Below, piece after piece: positions 38,385 to 51,400 of a DNA stretch of 64,000 nt (the stretch's first letter is position 1; each line of letters begins with the position of its first letter). The stretch is taken from assembly GCA_034509425.1 (NCBI GenBank), contig JAVTVJ010000118.1, positions 1,798,001 through 1,862,000 of the forward strand, written 5' to 3'. The notes under the pieces are model-generated. The model saw only the letters and a program-made list of their open reading frames with translations, ran no database searches and had not been told where the DNA came from. Origin of the DNA: Eopsaltria australis (taxonomy: Eukaryota; Chordata; Aves; Passeriformes; Petroicidae). Position numbers and translations under genes: made by a program.

Positions 38385-38696
38385 GACCAAGAATGTTGAA
38401 CTCTTTGTGAGTTCAGAATGAAGAATCCAGTCAAGTGTAAAGTGAAAAATAGGTTTGTTTTCTTTCTTTTGTTTGTTCCTGTCAAACAAATTTTACAAGG
38501 TTAATTGTAATGTAGCTGCTCAATAGCTGCTTAAAAATAGTAAGGCACGCCCAAGAAAATAAGGAATGCACATGGCACAGAAGCTATATCATGACAGTAG
38601 GTTTCATATGATGTAAAAGTGTAGTTTACCTCCGCACCTGAACTTGTTTTCTAGAATGTCTCCACAGTCAGTAAAAAGGAGCAAATATTATGATTA

Positions 38697-38921
38697 GATG
38701 CTCACAAGTCTATGAGGCCAGATGTGATTCACCCAAGTATACTGAGGGAGCTGGTGGAAGCTCTCACAGAGTTGCTTTCCGTCATTTATCATCAGTCCTG
38801 GCAAACTGGTGAGGTTCCAGTTGACTGGAGGTTAGTAATTGTGGTGCCCATCTACAAAAATGGCCAGAAGGAGGATCTAGGAGACAATACACCTCTCAGT
38901 CTGACAGATCTTTCTTCGTAG
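38697..38921 (+). pseudogene. Internal CR1 ORF2 reverse-transcriptase fragment
   Basis: The plus-strand frame from 38712 reads RPDVIHPSILRELVEAL, then LLSVIYHQSWQTGEVPVDWR and VPIYKNGQKEDLGD, matching the N-terminal part of the CR1 reverse-transcriptase domain (consensus type GPDGIHPRVLREL, WESGEVPADWK, VPIYKKG). The stretch of about 70 codons is uninterrupted, then similarity ends near LTDLSS with a stop. Neither the CR1 3' UTR nor the octamer tail is present, which is not the usual 5'-truncation pattern, so the copy was broken by later deletion or rearrangement. The catalytic FADD box lies outside the fragment. It is not functional. Confidence 0.88.
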
Positions 38922-39568
38922 AACTCATTTCATTTGAGCTTTTCAAAGATCACAAGATTTGAGCAAGATCCAGGAAGGCAACTCAGATGCTTGAACAGGA
39001 AATATCTAAAAGTTACTCACCTGGCCCTAGCAAAGTATCCAATGGAAACAGTCTAAGGCCTAATCACCACAGATAAAGAGAGAATTTTTCCTGAGATAAG
39101 CAGTTTCTAAAAAGTTAGATCATGAGTAGGGAGCCATTGCTATTGATAGGGAACATTAAACCCAAATGTATGTTTGGTTTTTTGGCCATCTCTGAGGCAT
39201 CAGAAGAAAGAAAAGATCTCTAGAGGACAAAAGAAATGCAAACCCACTCTTTCATGACTAGACATTGAGTTAAACAAAAAGATTTGTGTTTTCAGCTCTG
39301 TGTTGCCAAGTTTGGCTGTGTTTATATTTTGTGACTGGAATGAAAAAGTGGAAAAATCTGTGTCAGTTTAGGACAGAGAGTTCCTACCAGAGAACTAATC
39401 TGCCACTGCCAATCATGTTGGCACTGTGCTCTTGTCTAATGGTCTACCAGGCTGACTTCTGGCTCCTTCCAGATATTTTGTACACAGGTAATAAAAATAT
39501 TCTCCTGGGAAATGAATCACATGTATTTCAAAATCCTTCAGGTGTTTGCAGCCCAGGATCTAGAAATG

Positions 39569-39585
39569 TTTTTTTTTTTTTTTTT
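39569..39585 (+). repeat. Poly-T run
   Basis: Seventeen consecutive T bases. Confidence 0.9.
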
Positions 39586-42500
39586 CCCTGAATTCTTTCC
39601 TGCCCTCCACCAAAATCTTTTGTATTCTCACTTGTTCTGCACTATAAACAGAAATGCAGTAATGTTTCTCGGTGTATCCTTTTGAAATCAAAATAATCTA
39701 AGTGACCTGGTTTACATTGTGGCCTCCTAAGCGCTTGTATCAAGGATGATGAATGCAGCATTAGCGTGAGAATGAACGCTAAAATAGGGAGGGGGAAATG
39801 GACTTCTTTAGCTAACTCCCCCACCAGAGAGAACACATTGTGTAACTGCACCCCTTGTTAGAGAAAAGGAAGATCTACTAAGCCAAGGATTTGAAATATT
39901 TGGCTAATAATTGAATTGATTAACTGTTTAAAATAATTAGCTGTTGATAGATATATAGAAGGATTATTTTACAAGAGATAGAGTGCCTAGAATGTTAGAA
40001 TTCCCTACCAGATGTGCTTTTAGATGTTATGGGATCTATTTTGACAGGACTAACATGTTGTTTATGGTCAATTAAATTAATACAACATGTAAATAGGAAA
40101 TGTCTTGTTGGGTTGGATTACCTGTTTCAGTTGTATTATAATGGCTATTATCAGAACCTTACTTGTGTATGTATTACTTAACAATGCAAAGCTCTGAAAC
40201 AAGAGCAGACCTTGCAAACTCCTTGAAGTGAATTATGCTCAAAGTTAAACAACTTGTTAAAATTTGTGAGATATCCATATGTGAGTTTCTCTAAAAGGGT
40301 TATATATATAATGGAAGTAAATGGACTCTGGCTGGTTTCACCGATGTCAGCAGACGTTCTCATATGTACTCATATGGTGAGAGCTACATAAGAAAGGATG
40401 AACAAAATGAAACCCATACTTCTTAGTAGCTGCTTGCAAGTGAGCAGAGATTCATGGAACCCCAGAAAAATCCATTTTGTAAAATTGATGACAAGATGGG
40501 AGGTTTCTCAAAGCAACTTACTGATTTGCACAATAAATATGAAGCAGTAAACATGCCAGGATCCCACTGCACTTTACAGGTAGAGCAGTTGCTGCATCTT
40601 GATAGGAGAGCACTTCTTCAAAGTAACCTGTGCACTGACTATGATGTATGGTCCTGTGTGCTTTATCTCCAAAAAGTTATTTTTATTTTGTGAACATTTC
40701 TATTAAACTTGAAAACTACTGATTTGGAAGGAAATCTGTTGCTGATTAGACTGATTCACAGAGCTGTACAGTGCCTCTTCTCTAATGTGGTAGTTCACAT
40801 ATATGCTTTGCCTGGGCATAAATGGCAGTCCTGGGATTTAATCTACTGCTTCCTTTTGTCCCTATTACTGGTGCACTGAGGGGAAAGTTTATTCCAAATT
40901 CACATCTGTTTCTCCAGTTGGATAAACTTCTAAGGTTTAAATGTGATGGTGCAGCTGCTGCCCTTTTGCACATGCTGTCTCCTTCTTTGGGAACTGAGAA
41001 TTAATTTTCTCCTTTTACAGAACAAAGATACAAATACTTTTCTTTGGGGGCTAGTTTTCATTAGGCTCTTCTCACACTCAGCTTGATAGAAAGGCAATTC
41101 TCAGAACACTTTTCCATTCCTCTGGAAGGATCCATCACTGCTCCCTGTTTAACTTCCAAAAGAGAGGTCACCACATATGTTTGAAACCGAAGGCATCCTT
41201 TCCCATAATTGTGTGTAAGCAAAGTGCACTGGAAGGTGGAAGAACAGAAAGTAGTTTGCACAATCTCCTGGACACAGAAATCTGTGTATTTATGATACTC
41301 AAATGAACCCAAAATTCATTTTGCAGATCATAGTGCTTTAAAATACTACTGCAAGCTTTCATGGTCACACAGAAAAATGTGTTTATATATGCCATTTTTT
41401 GTCTCAAGCCATCTTTTATACGTGTCTGATCATTTAGTTTCTGTGCTTTCAAATACATGGTGACTTTTGTGCATGTGGGAGGTTTGGGGAGGCAATTTTC
41501 ACAGTGAGACACATGCTAACTGGAAACATGAGGGAAGGTTAATTACAGTAATTCCTTCATTGAAACATTTTAAAACAACAAAAGCAATATAATGATAATT
41601 TCATGTTCTTTCAGCTTCCTGATAATATACAGTTATACTTTTCTATGAAAATTTATTCTAACAGTGCAGTTTGAAGGTGAATTTTTTTACTGTCCTTAAT
41701 ACTATTTTATAACATTCCTTTGTGTTTTAGTGTGTATGCCAGGATACTGTTGGAATTAAGAATAGATGATTTTAGCACCTTGAGAGAACTAATGAAGATT
41801 AGTATAAGTAGTTCCATGAGGCATGAAAATAGTGAGATTTTGGAGAGAAGATGACAAACCAAGGTTAAATTTTGCCTCCACAGAAGAATGAGGGTGCAGT
41901 CGAATTATCTAACAAGGGCTGTAGAACCTTTTTTAAGGGAATTAGGGAAATCTTTTTCATTACATTCCTGTGATTTGTTCTAGTCCTGCTGACACAGGCT
42001 ATTAAAAACCTTGTTTATGTTTTAGAGACTTTTTAGGGAGCACTTTGGAGCTTTATTGTGTTTGTAGAATGTTCTTTATGGTTAAAATTACATGCTGAGA
42101 TGGCAGGTTGCTGAGCTAATATATTGTTACACTGATTAAATTGATTAAAAGCTTCATTTTTGACAGGCAAATTGTAGAGGCTGAGATTTCTTTATTGCAC
42201 ATTTCAGTAATTCAGCTCATGTCTTGTCCTATCTAATAATCACTTCTTTGCCTCCCTGTTTAGGAATCATCTCAGCAGCGGGTACATTTTCAAACAGCAT
42301 ATTAACTTCACATCTGAATTACATGAGTCACAGTGCATTGGCATTACAAAAGCCTTATTCGAGGTAATGGCTTATTCAGAGAAACACTTGAAATATATTC
42401 CACTTCGTTTTTTTTCTTGCTCTACTGTGAACAAAGAAAGGGACCCTTGATTTTTAGATTAGAAAATAGGAGATTGCTCTTACCATAGCTGTGGATTGAC

Positions 42501-43207
42501 GGAAGAGGTCATAGTGCAGAAACATTTTATGTCCTACTCAGAACAACATATGCTTACTTAAAAATGTGTGTGAGAGCAGAGCAAAAACCTTTCAAGAAAT
42601 CACTGAAGATATAACAGGCAGATAAAGAAGAGGATTCAGAAACTTAAATCAGCTGCAGAGGAGATGTTTTGCAATAAATATGGAAATAAAGTGAGGGTAC
42701 TTAAAAAATTAGTAAACTTAAATTGCTTTAAATAAATGGAGAAGCCTACAGAATTGTCTTCTGCTGGCTGTACAAAGTGCAAAATGTTCACAGCTTGCAA
42801 ACAGGAGACTCTGAAGTCAGTTCAAAAATGTGAGTTGGCTGCTGATAGTACCACACAGATATGGGCATTCAGTGCCAGCTACAAATTGTGCTTCTGCACA
42901 GCACATTCTTGATTTGATACAGGCATCAAGCATTTCTCAGGGTAAAAAAAGACTTGTTTAGCTGAAGATGAGTGTCCATCACAGTGGCTCTTTTAAAAGA
43001 ATACACTACTTACTTGCTTACATTACAGCACGCAAGGTAAGAAGATGAAGTGGGTCTACTCGGTTCAGACTGAAGCTCCATCAGCTCAGTACCCTGAATT
43101 GCTGACTTTGTTCAACAAATCAAACCCAGCTTCTGGTTATTACAAGTTTAAAAACTCCTGTAGTGGAGGTGACATTTTGCTTGCTCTATTCAGATGCCTC
43201 TATGAAG

Positions 43208-43231
43208 CTTATCTTCATCTTTATCTTCATC
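43208..43231 (+). repeat. 12-bp tandem duplication
   Basis: CTTATCTTCATC and TTTATCTTCATC stand head to tail, followed by a partial third unit (TATCT). Confidence 0.85.
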
Positions 43232-43404
43232 TATCTGGATTTTACTATTTGAAACTATTCACTATGTTGGCCACATAGTATCTTGTGACACTGAATTCAG
43301 CAACTGAGTTATGTTCCATTTTAAATCTGTCATTTCATTTGGAAACCAACAGATATTCAGAAGGTCTCTTTCTGCTAAGTCTGTACCAGGATAATGGTGC
43401 CTAA

Positions 43405-44132
43405 TCACAGAATGTTACAAGTTGGAAGGGATTTTATAGGTTATCTGGTCCCAACCCTCCTTGCCAAGGGCAGGGACAGCTCCCACTAGACCAGTTTGCT
43501 CAAGGCCTTATCCAGCCTGGCCTTGAACACTGCCAGGGTTGGGGCATCCTCAGCTCTGTTCTAGTGCCTCACCACCCTCACAGTAAAAAATTTCTTCCCA
43601 ATATATAACCTGAATTTCCCCTCTTTCAATTTGTACCCATTACTTCTTGTCCTGTGACTACAGTTCCTGATGGAGAGTCCCTCTCTGGCTTCCCTGTTGG
43701 CCCTCTCCAGATGCTAGAAAGTGCTTTAAGGTCACCACACAATCTTTTCTTCTCCTGGCTGAACAGCCTCAACTTTCACAGCCTGTCTTTATAGCCGAGG
43801 TACTCCAGTCCTCTAAGCAACTTCATGGCCCTCCTCTGGACTTGCTCCAACACTTCCACGTCCTTCTTATGTTGTGGGCACCAGAGCTGAATGCAGAACT
43901 CCAGGTGTGGTCACATCAGAGCAGAGCAGAGGAGGAGAATCACCTCCTTTGACCTGCTGGCCAGGCTGCTTTGGAGGCAGCTCAGGCTCTCTGAGCTGTG
44001 AGCACACACTGCCAGCTCACGTGGAGCTTTTCATCAGCCATCATGCCCAAATTCTCCACAGGCCTGCTCTCAATCACTTCTCCACTCAGCCTCTAGGTGT
44101 GCCTGGGATTGCCATGACCTATGTACCTCCTT
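43405..44132 (-). mobile_element. CR1 LINE, about 730 bp, 5'-truncated
   Basis: The plus strand runs TCACAGAATGTTACAAG, TTGGAAGGGATTTTATAGG, CTTGCCAAGGGCAGGGACAG, GCCTGGCCTTGAACACTGCC, CACCACCCTCACAGTAAAAA and CATGGCCCTCCTCTGGACTTG. It continues CACCAGAGCTGAATGCAGAA and CACACTGCCAGCTCACGTGG, and fades near 44132. This is the complement of the CR1 3' UTR plus the ORF2 C-terminal coding end. Similarity to the consensus as I know it is good, so the copy is younger than those at 13.1, 18.6 and 32.1 kb. Frames are shifted and stopped. Confidence 0.95.
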
Positions 44133-45994
44133 GAATGAAGGACATTGGTGGGTTTTTAAGGGATAATTTGACCTGCTATGTAACTTGTCAGCATAGGAAA
44201 ACCCTCAAAACATTTAGAGTTAGAAATACAGCACCATATGAGCCTATGAGAAAAATACAGAGTACAAAGAACACATGTGTCCAATAGGCCTATCTTCCTT
44301 CATCAGCTACTATAAAGGAGTACATATTGAAGTTTTTCATTTAATGAGGTAGAGATTTTACTCATTACCCATCCTGAATCATCCCACGCACTGGGGATTT
44401 GTAAACCCTATTGACTCTTCCTGCTTACCCTCCTACAATCCAGAGATTTTTTTCACCAAGACTCTCCTTGTGAATAAGATATGGTGTTTTAGATGATATT
44501 TTAATTTCTACATTTTGTGCTATTGCACATGTGTAAAAATACATTTATTATTTAATTAAAGAGACTGAAAGGAGTGCCGGGGGAGCTTTAAGGAACAGCC
44601 ACTACAAATTCTGTTCTTCTGTTGCCAATTAACCCTCTTCTGCCTTTTTCCACATTTTACATTGTCACCTGTCATTTTAATTTTAAAGGCAAAATTTACA
44701 GAAAATTCAGGGACTACAGAATCAGGGCCAGAAGGTTTGTTGTTATGCTCCTCATCAGAAGTTGGGTGCAGCAGTTAATTTTAAGAGCAGAGGCACATAT
44801 TCAATCATAAAATTATTCCAGATTGTTTGTTTTTAGTTTCCTCCAATCTAGTTTTTCTTAAATTGGAAATTTAATATGTTTGCTTGCATATTCAGGCTAA
44901 ATTCCTTTTGATTACTATGAGGAATCTCCATGGCCTAATTTTAAGCACCTAACTTTGTTTCTACCTTTCTTTCCTCCAGATATGGTCATTCAGGGCAGGA
45001 ACATATTTGGAATAGTCTGCATCTTTTCAGTGTCTCTGTATGGATACTGGCAAGATTATCCTCCTGATTGCGATCTATCAGTTTCCTAATGGTAGGTAAG
45101 TAATACTTTCCACAAAGGATTGGATTTCTACTAAAGTGTACAGTTTGGGATTTGGGGAACTACTGAGGATATCACTGGTGTACAGTAATGTGTTTTGGAT
45201 TTAGGCATGGGACAAATATATATGTGTTCAGTTGATTGCCCCTTGCTCCAATGATATGCACCTATTGGTACCCACTAAAATTTTAAAATCTGGACTCAAA
45301 TGAGAATATTTCTGTAAATTTTGTCCTTGAGTCTCATTCCTTGCTGTCTGGGTCCTTGTCATTTTTAACTGTTAGCCAATACAGAAGAAATACCTCTTTG
45401 TCTTGGGACCTTGATGATTGTTGATACTTACAGAATGATGAATATATTTTAACAAGCGTACATCCAGCTGGCTCTGGACACCTTGGGAAACAACACAGAT
45501 GTGTGGAAAAAATTAATGTAAAGACAAAACAGAGCAGTAAACTGTGCATTACATTCTTCTGAATTGGTCTTATTTTCTGAGGTCAAGCAATTGGAAGTAA
45601 TTTTTGGAATTGTATATGACAGAGATGGGAAAATTTAGTGAACAAGATAACATTCCTAGAATTCTTTGGAACTGAAGTGACATATTGTAGCAGGAATACT
45701 CTAAGGTGTCATCATTAATAAGCCAAATGATGTGGACATCTACTAATCACTTTGAAATCACTGCATAATATTGGAACCATCCTTCAAGAGATGTGTTTCT
45801 TATTACAAAAGGGGATGACACCCCTGGATCAGAATGTTTGCAAGCATACCAAAAAAAAATCATTATCCCAGATTATTTTCGATCACTGCTGGACTCCATG
45901 CATCTTCTCTTTACCTATCCATTTCTCATCAGAGCTCAAAGGCTTAAGAAAATTGCTGTTATATATTTATCAGTTTTGAGACAGAACACTATGG
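44133..45994. other. AT-rich unique DNA with one exon-like unit
   Basis: Apart from the splice-bounded unit at 44980-45094 nothing gene-like or repeat-like was seen. Confidence 0.55.
44980..45094 (+). other. Exon-like unit, probably noncoding if real
   Basis: A long pyrimidine tract ending TTTCTTTCCTCCAG precedes 44980, and the unit ends GGTAG followed by GTAAGT, a perfect consensus donor. No frame is fully open across the 115 bases: the best starts with an ATG at 44982 (MVIQGRNIFGIVCIFSVSLY...) and stops after 35 codons, just before the donor. It would fit a noncoding-RNA exon or a cryptic exon. There is no homology evidence. Confidence 0.2.
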
Positions 45995-46225
45995 AAGATT
46001 CCAGGATTCCATCCAGACTAGATATTGGAAATATTTTTTTTCATAAGGAACACTGTGGGGTGTGGGAACACTGTAGATGCTTTAACCCTAGAAGCATTCA
46101 AGGTCAGAGTGGATGGGGCTCTGAGCAATATGGTCTGGTTGAAGGTGTTCCTGCTCATTACAGGAGGACTGCACTAGAAGACTTTAAAGGTCCCTCTCAG
46201 CTCAAACTATTTTATGAGTTTATGG
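45995..46225 (+). mobile_element. CR1 LINE 3' end, sense strand
   Basis: From GATTCCATCCAGACTAGAT through GCATTCAAGGTCAGAGTGGA, TGGGGCTCTGAGCAATATGG, TCTGGTTGAAGGTGTTCCTG, GACTTTAAAGGTCCCTCTCA to the tail TTTTATGAGTTTATG, the blocks follow the CR1 3' end in order. There is an insertion or substitution in the middle (about 46040-46075). Confidence 0.92.
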
Positions 46226-46962
46226 TTATTTCCAGTGAGAAACTGAATTACATAGTAGAAGCACTGTGAATGTTTATTTATATTGTGATTATTCTCCCCA
46301 TTCTGAAAAATGCAGTCAGTTTTCTAATTCTTGACTGAAGATCCTAAAGGATAACAAGCTCAATTTCTTTATCCTATAGCTATCTCTGAAAGCCTGATGG
46401 ATTTTCCTATCTTCATCAACCTACATTTAGGGCAGAAGTCCAACCCTGAGAACACATTCTAGGCCTACCATTGCTTGTGAATCCTGAGAAACTGGAGAAA
46501 GATCTAGAAGGTGGTTTCAGAATCAGTGCTGAATAATTGGAAAAAGGTTTGAACTCCTATTAAAGTTCACTAGCACTTTCTCATTTGAAGTTATGCGGTA
46601 CACTCTTGTGGATAAATAGGGATAGAAATTTCTTCAGAAAACCTGGCCAGAAATAAGCAAAAATCTGGAAGGCACAGTGAGTCACTGCAAGGTGTTTTCA
46701 TTCACTTCAACAAAGTTCTCTTTGCTCAGTTCTTCACAAAAACACAGTTTGCATTTATAGAGGACTTGTAAAGTAAAAAGCCGAAACATTTGAAGAAATT
46801 ATACAAAGGAAAGGCTTCAGCCATAAAACAAAATGAAATAAATTGGAATGTATTTTCAGTTTAATGTAACCTATCTAAAGAAATGCTGCAAATATTACCT
46901 ACATACTCAGTTCATTCCAAATGTAATGAGTTTATCCTATGTATTTACTGCAGTCTTAACAG
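46226..46962. other. AT-rich spacer between two CR1 copies
   Basis: No repeat, RNA gene or coding pattern recognised. Confidence 0.6.
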
Positions 46963-47060
46963 TTTCACAGAATCAGAGAAACACAGAATCACATAATCAT
47001 CGAGGTAGGAAGACACCTTCAAGACCATCTAGTTCAACCATCAATCCAGCATCCATGATA
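46963..47060 (-). mobile_element. CR1 LINE terminal fragment
   Basis: The plus strand begins TCACAGAATCAGAGAAACAC with several CACAGAAT-type tail units, then ATCATCGAGGTAGGAAGACA, CCTTCAAGACCATCTAGTTC and a short AACCATCAATCCAGCA block. This is the complement of the 3' end of a CR1 subfamily different from that at 43.4 kb (TCGAGGT type). Confidence 0.85.
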
Positions 47061-48040
47061 TAGGCAAAAAATTTGAATTACTTGATCTCATACATGTCAA
47101 TGTTCATCACAGAATGTGTAAGGGTGGAAAATAACAACAATAATTGGAAGGTAGTGAATGTAAATCTTACTAAAACTATCAAGGCAAAGGAAGCAATATG
47201 TGTGAAAGGATATACCTGATATTCATTGTCATATCCAGGAATTTCGGCAGGCATAATTAGCGGAACCAGATTAAGCTGTATCTCTGAATAAAATGTTAAC
47301 TTTACAAGAGATCATAAGCACTACTGATGGGTTGAGTCCAGACAAAAGTCTGGGTAGGAATGATTTATGTGATGAATGTTATATACTGAGATTTTGCATG
47401 TGTGTGTGCATGTGTACATGCACTCACATGTTTGTGTGGTTCAGAACTATGCACAGGAAATAGAGTTCAAGTCTGTATCCTAATCCAGCTTCTCTAAATA
47501 CCATTGAATTTACAGAATTTATGAACAGAATTTAATATTATTACTTTAAATACAACATTTGAAAGAGTATTGTATAAACACATTTGGTCAGATTACAGAA
47601 ACTTGTTAAATATCAATTCCGCTAAGGTTCAGCTTCAAACTCAAATCAATGTAATTATGCTTTTTCTTTCCATTGCCATAATTTTTCTTGCTTACTTACT
47701 TGCAGTTAACAAAATGTGCTAGAGTGAAAAAAAATCATTGCCTTTTCTTTCTTTCTTTTCTTAATAGTACTCATAATTGAGGGAAGTTATTTGCAGCAAA
47801 TGTACATGTAATGAGTTTTATGAATTAATGATAAAATGTATTGAAATATATTAATTTTAGTATCATATTAAAAAAAGATATGAAGGCTATGAAAATGGAA
47901 GTATAGCGTTATTGGAAAATGGACACATGATATTCAGGTTTGAAATATACTAAGGGGAGGCTTTTTCTTCCCCTTAAGATGCTATTTTATTTAAAATGTT
48001 GCCATTTATTATATTAGGTACTAATTTGCATTCAAAAAAA

Positions 48041-48400
48041 AATGGGGTCACACAGCTTCTGGTGACTTCTGAAGTGGGAGTTGATTACCTATCTGGAGGA
48101 GAATGAAGCTCTCTGCCATGTCATCAAGACATGGTCTAGATGGGTAAAAGAGTTTGCAAACAACTACCCTTGAGCTGTCAGCCGTGAGATGGCACTTGGC
48201 ACTTGAATATGCAAAAAAGCAGGAGCCAGAACTTCTCTGACTTACCTATAAATAGGAAATACAGAAAGAGCTGTTTTGGAGTCCGGTCGTGTAACGGTCC
48301 AGTAAATGGATTTAAGCTCATTGAAGTGTAACAGATATCTGGAATAAACTTTGCCTTAGGGAAAAAGACCCGGGGTATGAATTTCCCAAAATATAAAAGT
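48041..48400 (+). mobile_element. Possible old LTR-like fragment
   Basis: The segment retains several CpGs (GTCCGGTCGTGTAACGGTCC near 48282, ACCCGGGG near 48369) in otherwise CpG-poor DNA. In LTR-like order it shows ATATGCAAAA, a TATA-type CTATAAATAGG at about 48246 and AATAAACTTTGCC at about 48341. I cannot match it to a named family and found no target duplication or terminal TG..CA that I trust. It could also be a degenerate promoter-like element. Confidence 0.3.
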
Positions 48401-51400
48401 CACATGGCCGAGAATAAGAAAATACTTAATTAAATTTTTCTCAGATCTTGAAGAGAGAAAGGCTATATCTTTTCTGCAAAATGAGAGAGGCCATTAACCA
48501 TTCTCTAAGTGGCAAACCATGATTTACAACCACACACCTAAAATCTCTTCCAAAACATTGTAGCAACATTGAAATTGCCTATCTAAAACAAACCCCAAGT
48601 ACACAGGTGTTGTCTGGGGCACAGTTAGTTGTCAGACAGGTCAGAAATGTACCAGAAAGCAAATTCAAAGGCAGGATATAATGTGCATTACCATTCTTCT
48701 ACAGAAAGATGATAGCATGAAGTTGGTTGCCGCCTGGCTTCAAAGAAGTAAAACCTCTATAGAGATTACTCATGAGAAAAATCTCTCACTTTGCATCATT
48801 CTTTCTTTAAATAAGGAACAAATCTTTTAAGTCTGAAAAACATTCAACTTTGCTTTTATCTTAGCCTGATCATGCAAACAGAGCATAATGACAACAGAAG
48901 TGAATCCAGACTCTCAGTGGGCTCAGATTTCCTACATTCTTTTCTTTGTTAAGTTTATGCCATTTTTCATTTTTGTAGATTACCCTCATGCATTATGTCA
49001 TATTTCAGTCATAAAAATCCCTTCCAGTTAAACATCAAAGGGTACTCTATGTTAAAGAATGTGTATTTAATGGATCATATGTTTAAATCCAACTGCAGTT
49101 ATTGGGAAGCTCATCATTCAAAATAACAGCATAACCTTCTGCTTTGGTTTGTGGGCTGGTCTCTTGCCTGCTTTGGCAATGAGATGTTGACCCACAGCCC
49201 CAACACAGACTGTGATGCTGTACTCTGCAAAGGAGGACTAGCTGTTGGTTAGTTCTCCCAGCAGTAGAATGATTGAGGGTGGGACCTGAGACAAGGACTA
49301 TGATACAGCTTAAGGTGGATGAATTTATGGGTGACTGAAAGAGACTGAACTCAAGGGTCATTTATGTTTCTAGACCAAGATAATATATAGTAATTGTCTA
49401 CAAGAAAAAGTCAGGACTGTGATTGCAATTGTTATGATGGAAATCAATGTGTGTTTTTAGGAATTTAATTTTCATCCAGGCCATTTAACAATTCAGAACA
49501 ATTTGGAGCAATGCTCTTTTAATACCTGGGAGCAGTTAAAATAGCAGATGCTGTAAGGAAATACTGACACCGTTGAACAATGCTTTTATTTAGCTTAGCT
49601 TAGTTTCTTGCAGTATCTCATACAAACTTCAAGTCAGATGTAAACTCTTTGGGTACATTCCTATTCTTGCCAGCTGGGAAGAAGCAAGCAAGATTTTCTT
49701 CTACCAGACAGCATGATTATTGATAGAGTGTCAGTCAGTTATTATGCTCCTACTGCCAAAAGGTGGGAGGGGAGGCTTTTATGGATCAGACAGTGAGACA
49801 CGACTTGGAAGAAAAGAAAGGCAGAATAAATGAACTGCAGGGATAAAGGGAAAGAGAATTTGCTAAACTTCTTCAGAAAATTTTGGCTCAATTTTTTGGA
49901 AATGGGAGCTCAGGGGTCGGGGAATCATCCTAAGATGCTGGGAAGCTCATAGAGGTCTCAGTGGAAAGTATGTTACAAAGCTGAGAAATGTCACTAACAA
50001 TATATCTGTTTCCCCTCTCTCACTCCTACTTTCTTCCCATTTCCAATGATTTAAAGTGGCCTGTGACTAGCCTGGTGACCCTGGTGGGTGATTTCCCTAA
50101 AGAGAAAATAAACTACAATATTTAAATGCAGTGTTTGATACAAGTGTGAGCCAAGCCTCACCTTTTTATGACTGGAAAAGAAGGAAACACAAGAGACTTA
50201 TGATTTTACTATAACAGTTATGCTAATTGCCAGATTGGCTGGTGTCAGTGTGCCTGAGACGGGTCTTAGCATTTTGCTGGTGTAAAGGAAGAAATCACAA
50301 GAGACACTCTTTTCCCCTGTCTTAACCAGGTGTTTGTTATTTGATCCCAGTAGTGGATACAGTTGTGTATCCTCTTTTTTTCTTCTCTTGCATGTATTGG
50401 GTGTTTAATCTCTCTCCACAGAACAGTGTTCTATAGGTTTTATTCTGGTGGCCATTAAAAGCTAGAAGAAAGCAAAAAGACGTTAAACTATACATTAGCT
50501 ATACTGGACAAGTTTTAGTTTTGTGATCCACAAAAATTAATTGCCAACAGTCCCCAGTATACTTGTGAAATACAAAAAATGAAGAGAAGTATTTAGAAAT
50601 GTAGGGCTTGCCATACTAAGTCTGGCTTGAGATCCATATTGTCTAGTATTTTGTCTCTGGGAGTGGCCAGATGTTAATTAAAGTAGTGTTTTTACATAAA
50701 ATTTGAACGTGTGATTCCCTGCTCTGCTGCCAACATAACATCGATTTTGGCAGACGAAATACATGGCATCTGTTATTAGGCAAGCAAAAGGAGCTTTATA
50801 AAGGAAATGAAAATAATATGTCTTTGGCTTTGTTTGTGTAAAATAATTCATGGCTAATTGTTAGCAGATACTACACTGAAATACTGGGTTACATCCCAGG
50901 CTGATGCAAATCTTACAGCTCCATAGCAATCAGCAGGACTTTTCTGAGAGACATATGCTCATGGTGTGATTCACAGTGAGAAAGACCGATTGCGATAACA
51001 GAAATTCCAGTTGGGAGTTAACTTTTCTTCACTTTTTCCCCCTTTGAAGTCTATTTTAATGTCCTTTTCACTCTCAATTCAAAAAGTTATACTTCATTTG
51101 AATTTATATAGCAAGTTAAACAGAAGCTTAATCTCGGTCTGATTCTCTACTGTTCAGCTCTACTGTTCAGTACCCTTTGTAGCCACTTCAGAATAAATGT
51201 GAAAGGTTTTCACTCGTATTTAGTGGCATTTGGTATTCATTTCATCCAAGTCTAAATGACTAAAAGGATAGAGGGCAACATATGATAGAAGTACAAAGCC
51301 CCAGTAGAACTAAAGCAAAGCAGCGGCTGTTTCTGTTCGTGCTTCTTTGATGGCAGTAGATTCATCACAAAAAATAGTTATGTGTTTTGTGAAAAACAGG

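Larger units (their letters stand above)
33471..38696. other. AT-rich unique DNA with several microsatellites, no gene seen
   Basis: It holds the GT run near 35.05 kb, two A-runs near 36.65-36.71 kb, a small GC-rich patch at 36.80-36.95 kb and TA runs at 37.2 and 38.37 kb. Frames at 35512-35862 (+) and 37467-37688 (+) have no recognisable product. Confidence 0.6.
38922..43404. other. AT-rich unique DNA, no gene supported
   Basis: It holds a T17 run at 39569-39585 and the 12-base duplication at 43208-43231. Frames at 40454-40693 (+), 41168-41512 (-) and 41061-41312 (-) were read and rejected for lack of family similarity or splice context. Confidence 0.6.

Noticed and set aside
45793..46269. 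158-codon plus-strand frame
   Set aside because: It is a fusion of unique sequence and the 3' end of the sense CR1 at 45995-46225, read out of the ORF2 frame in part.
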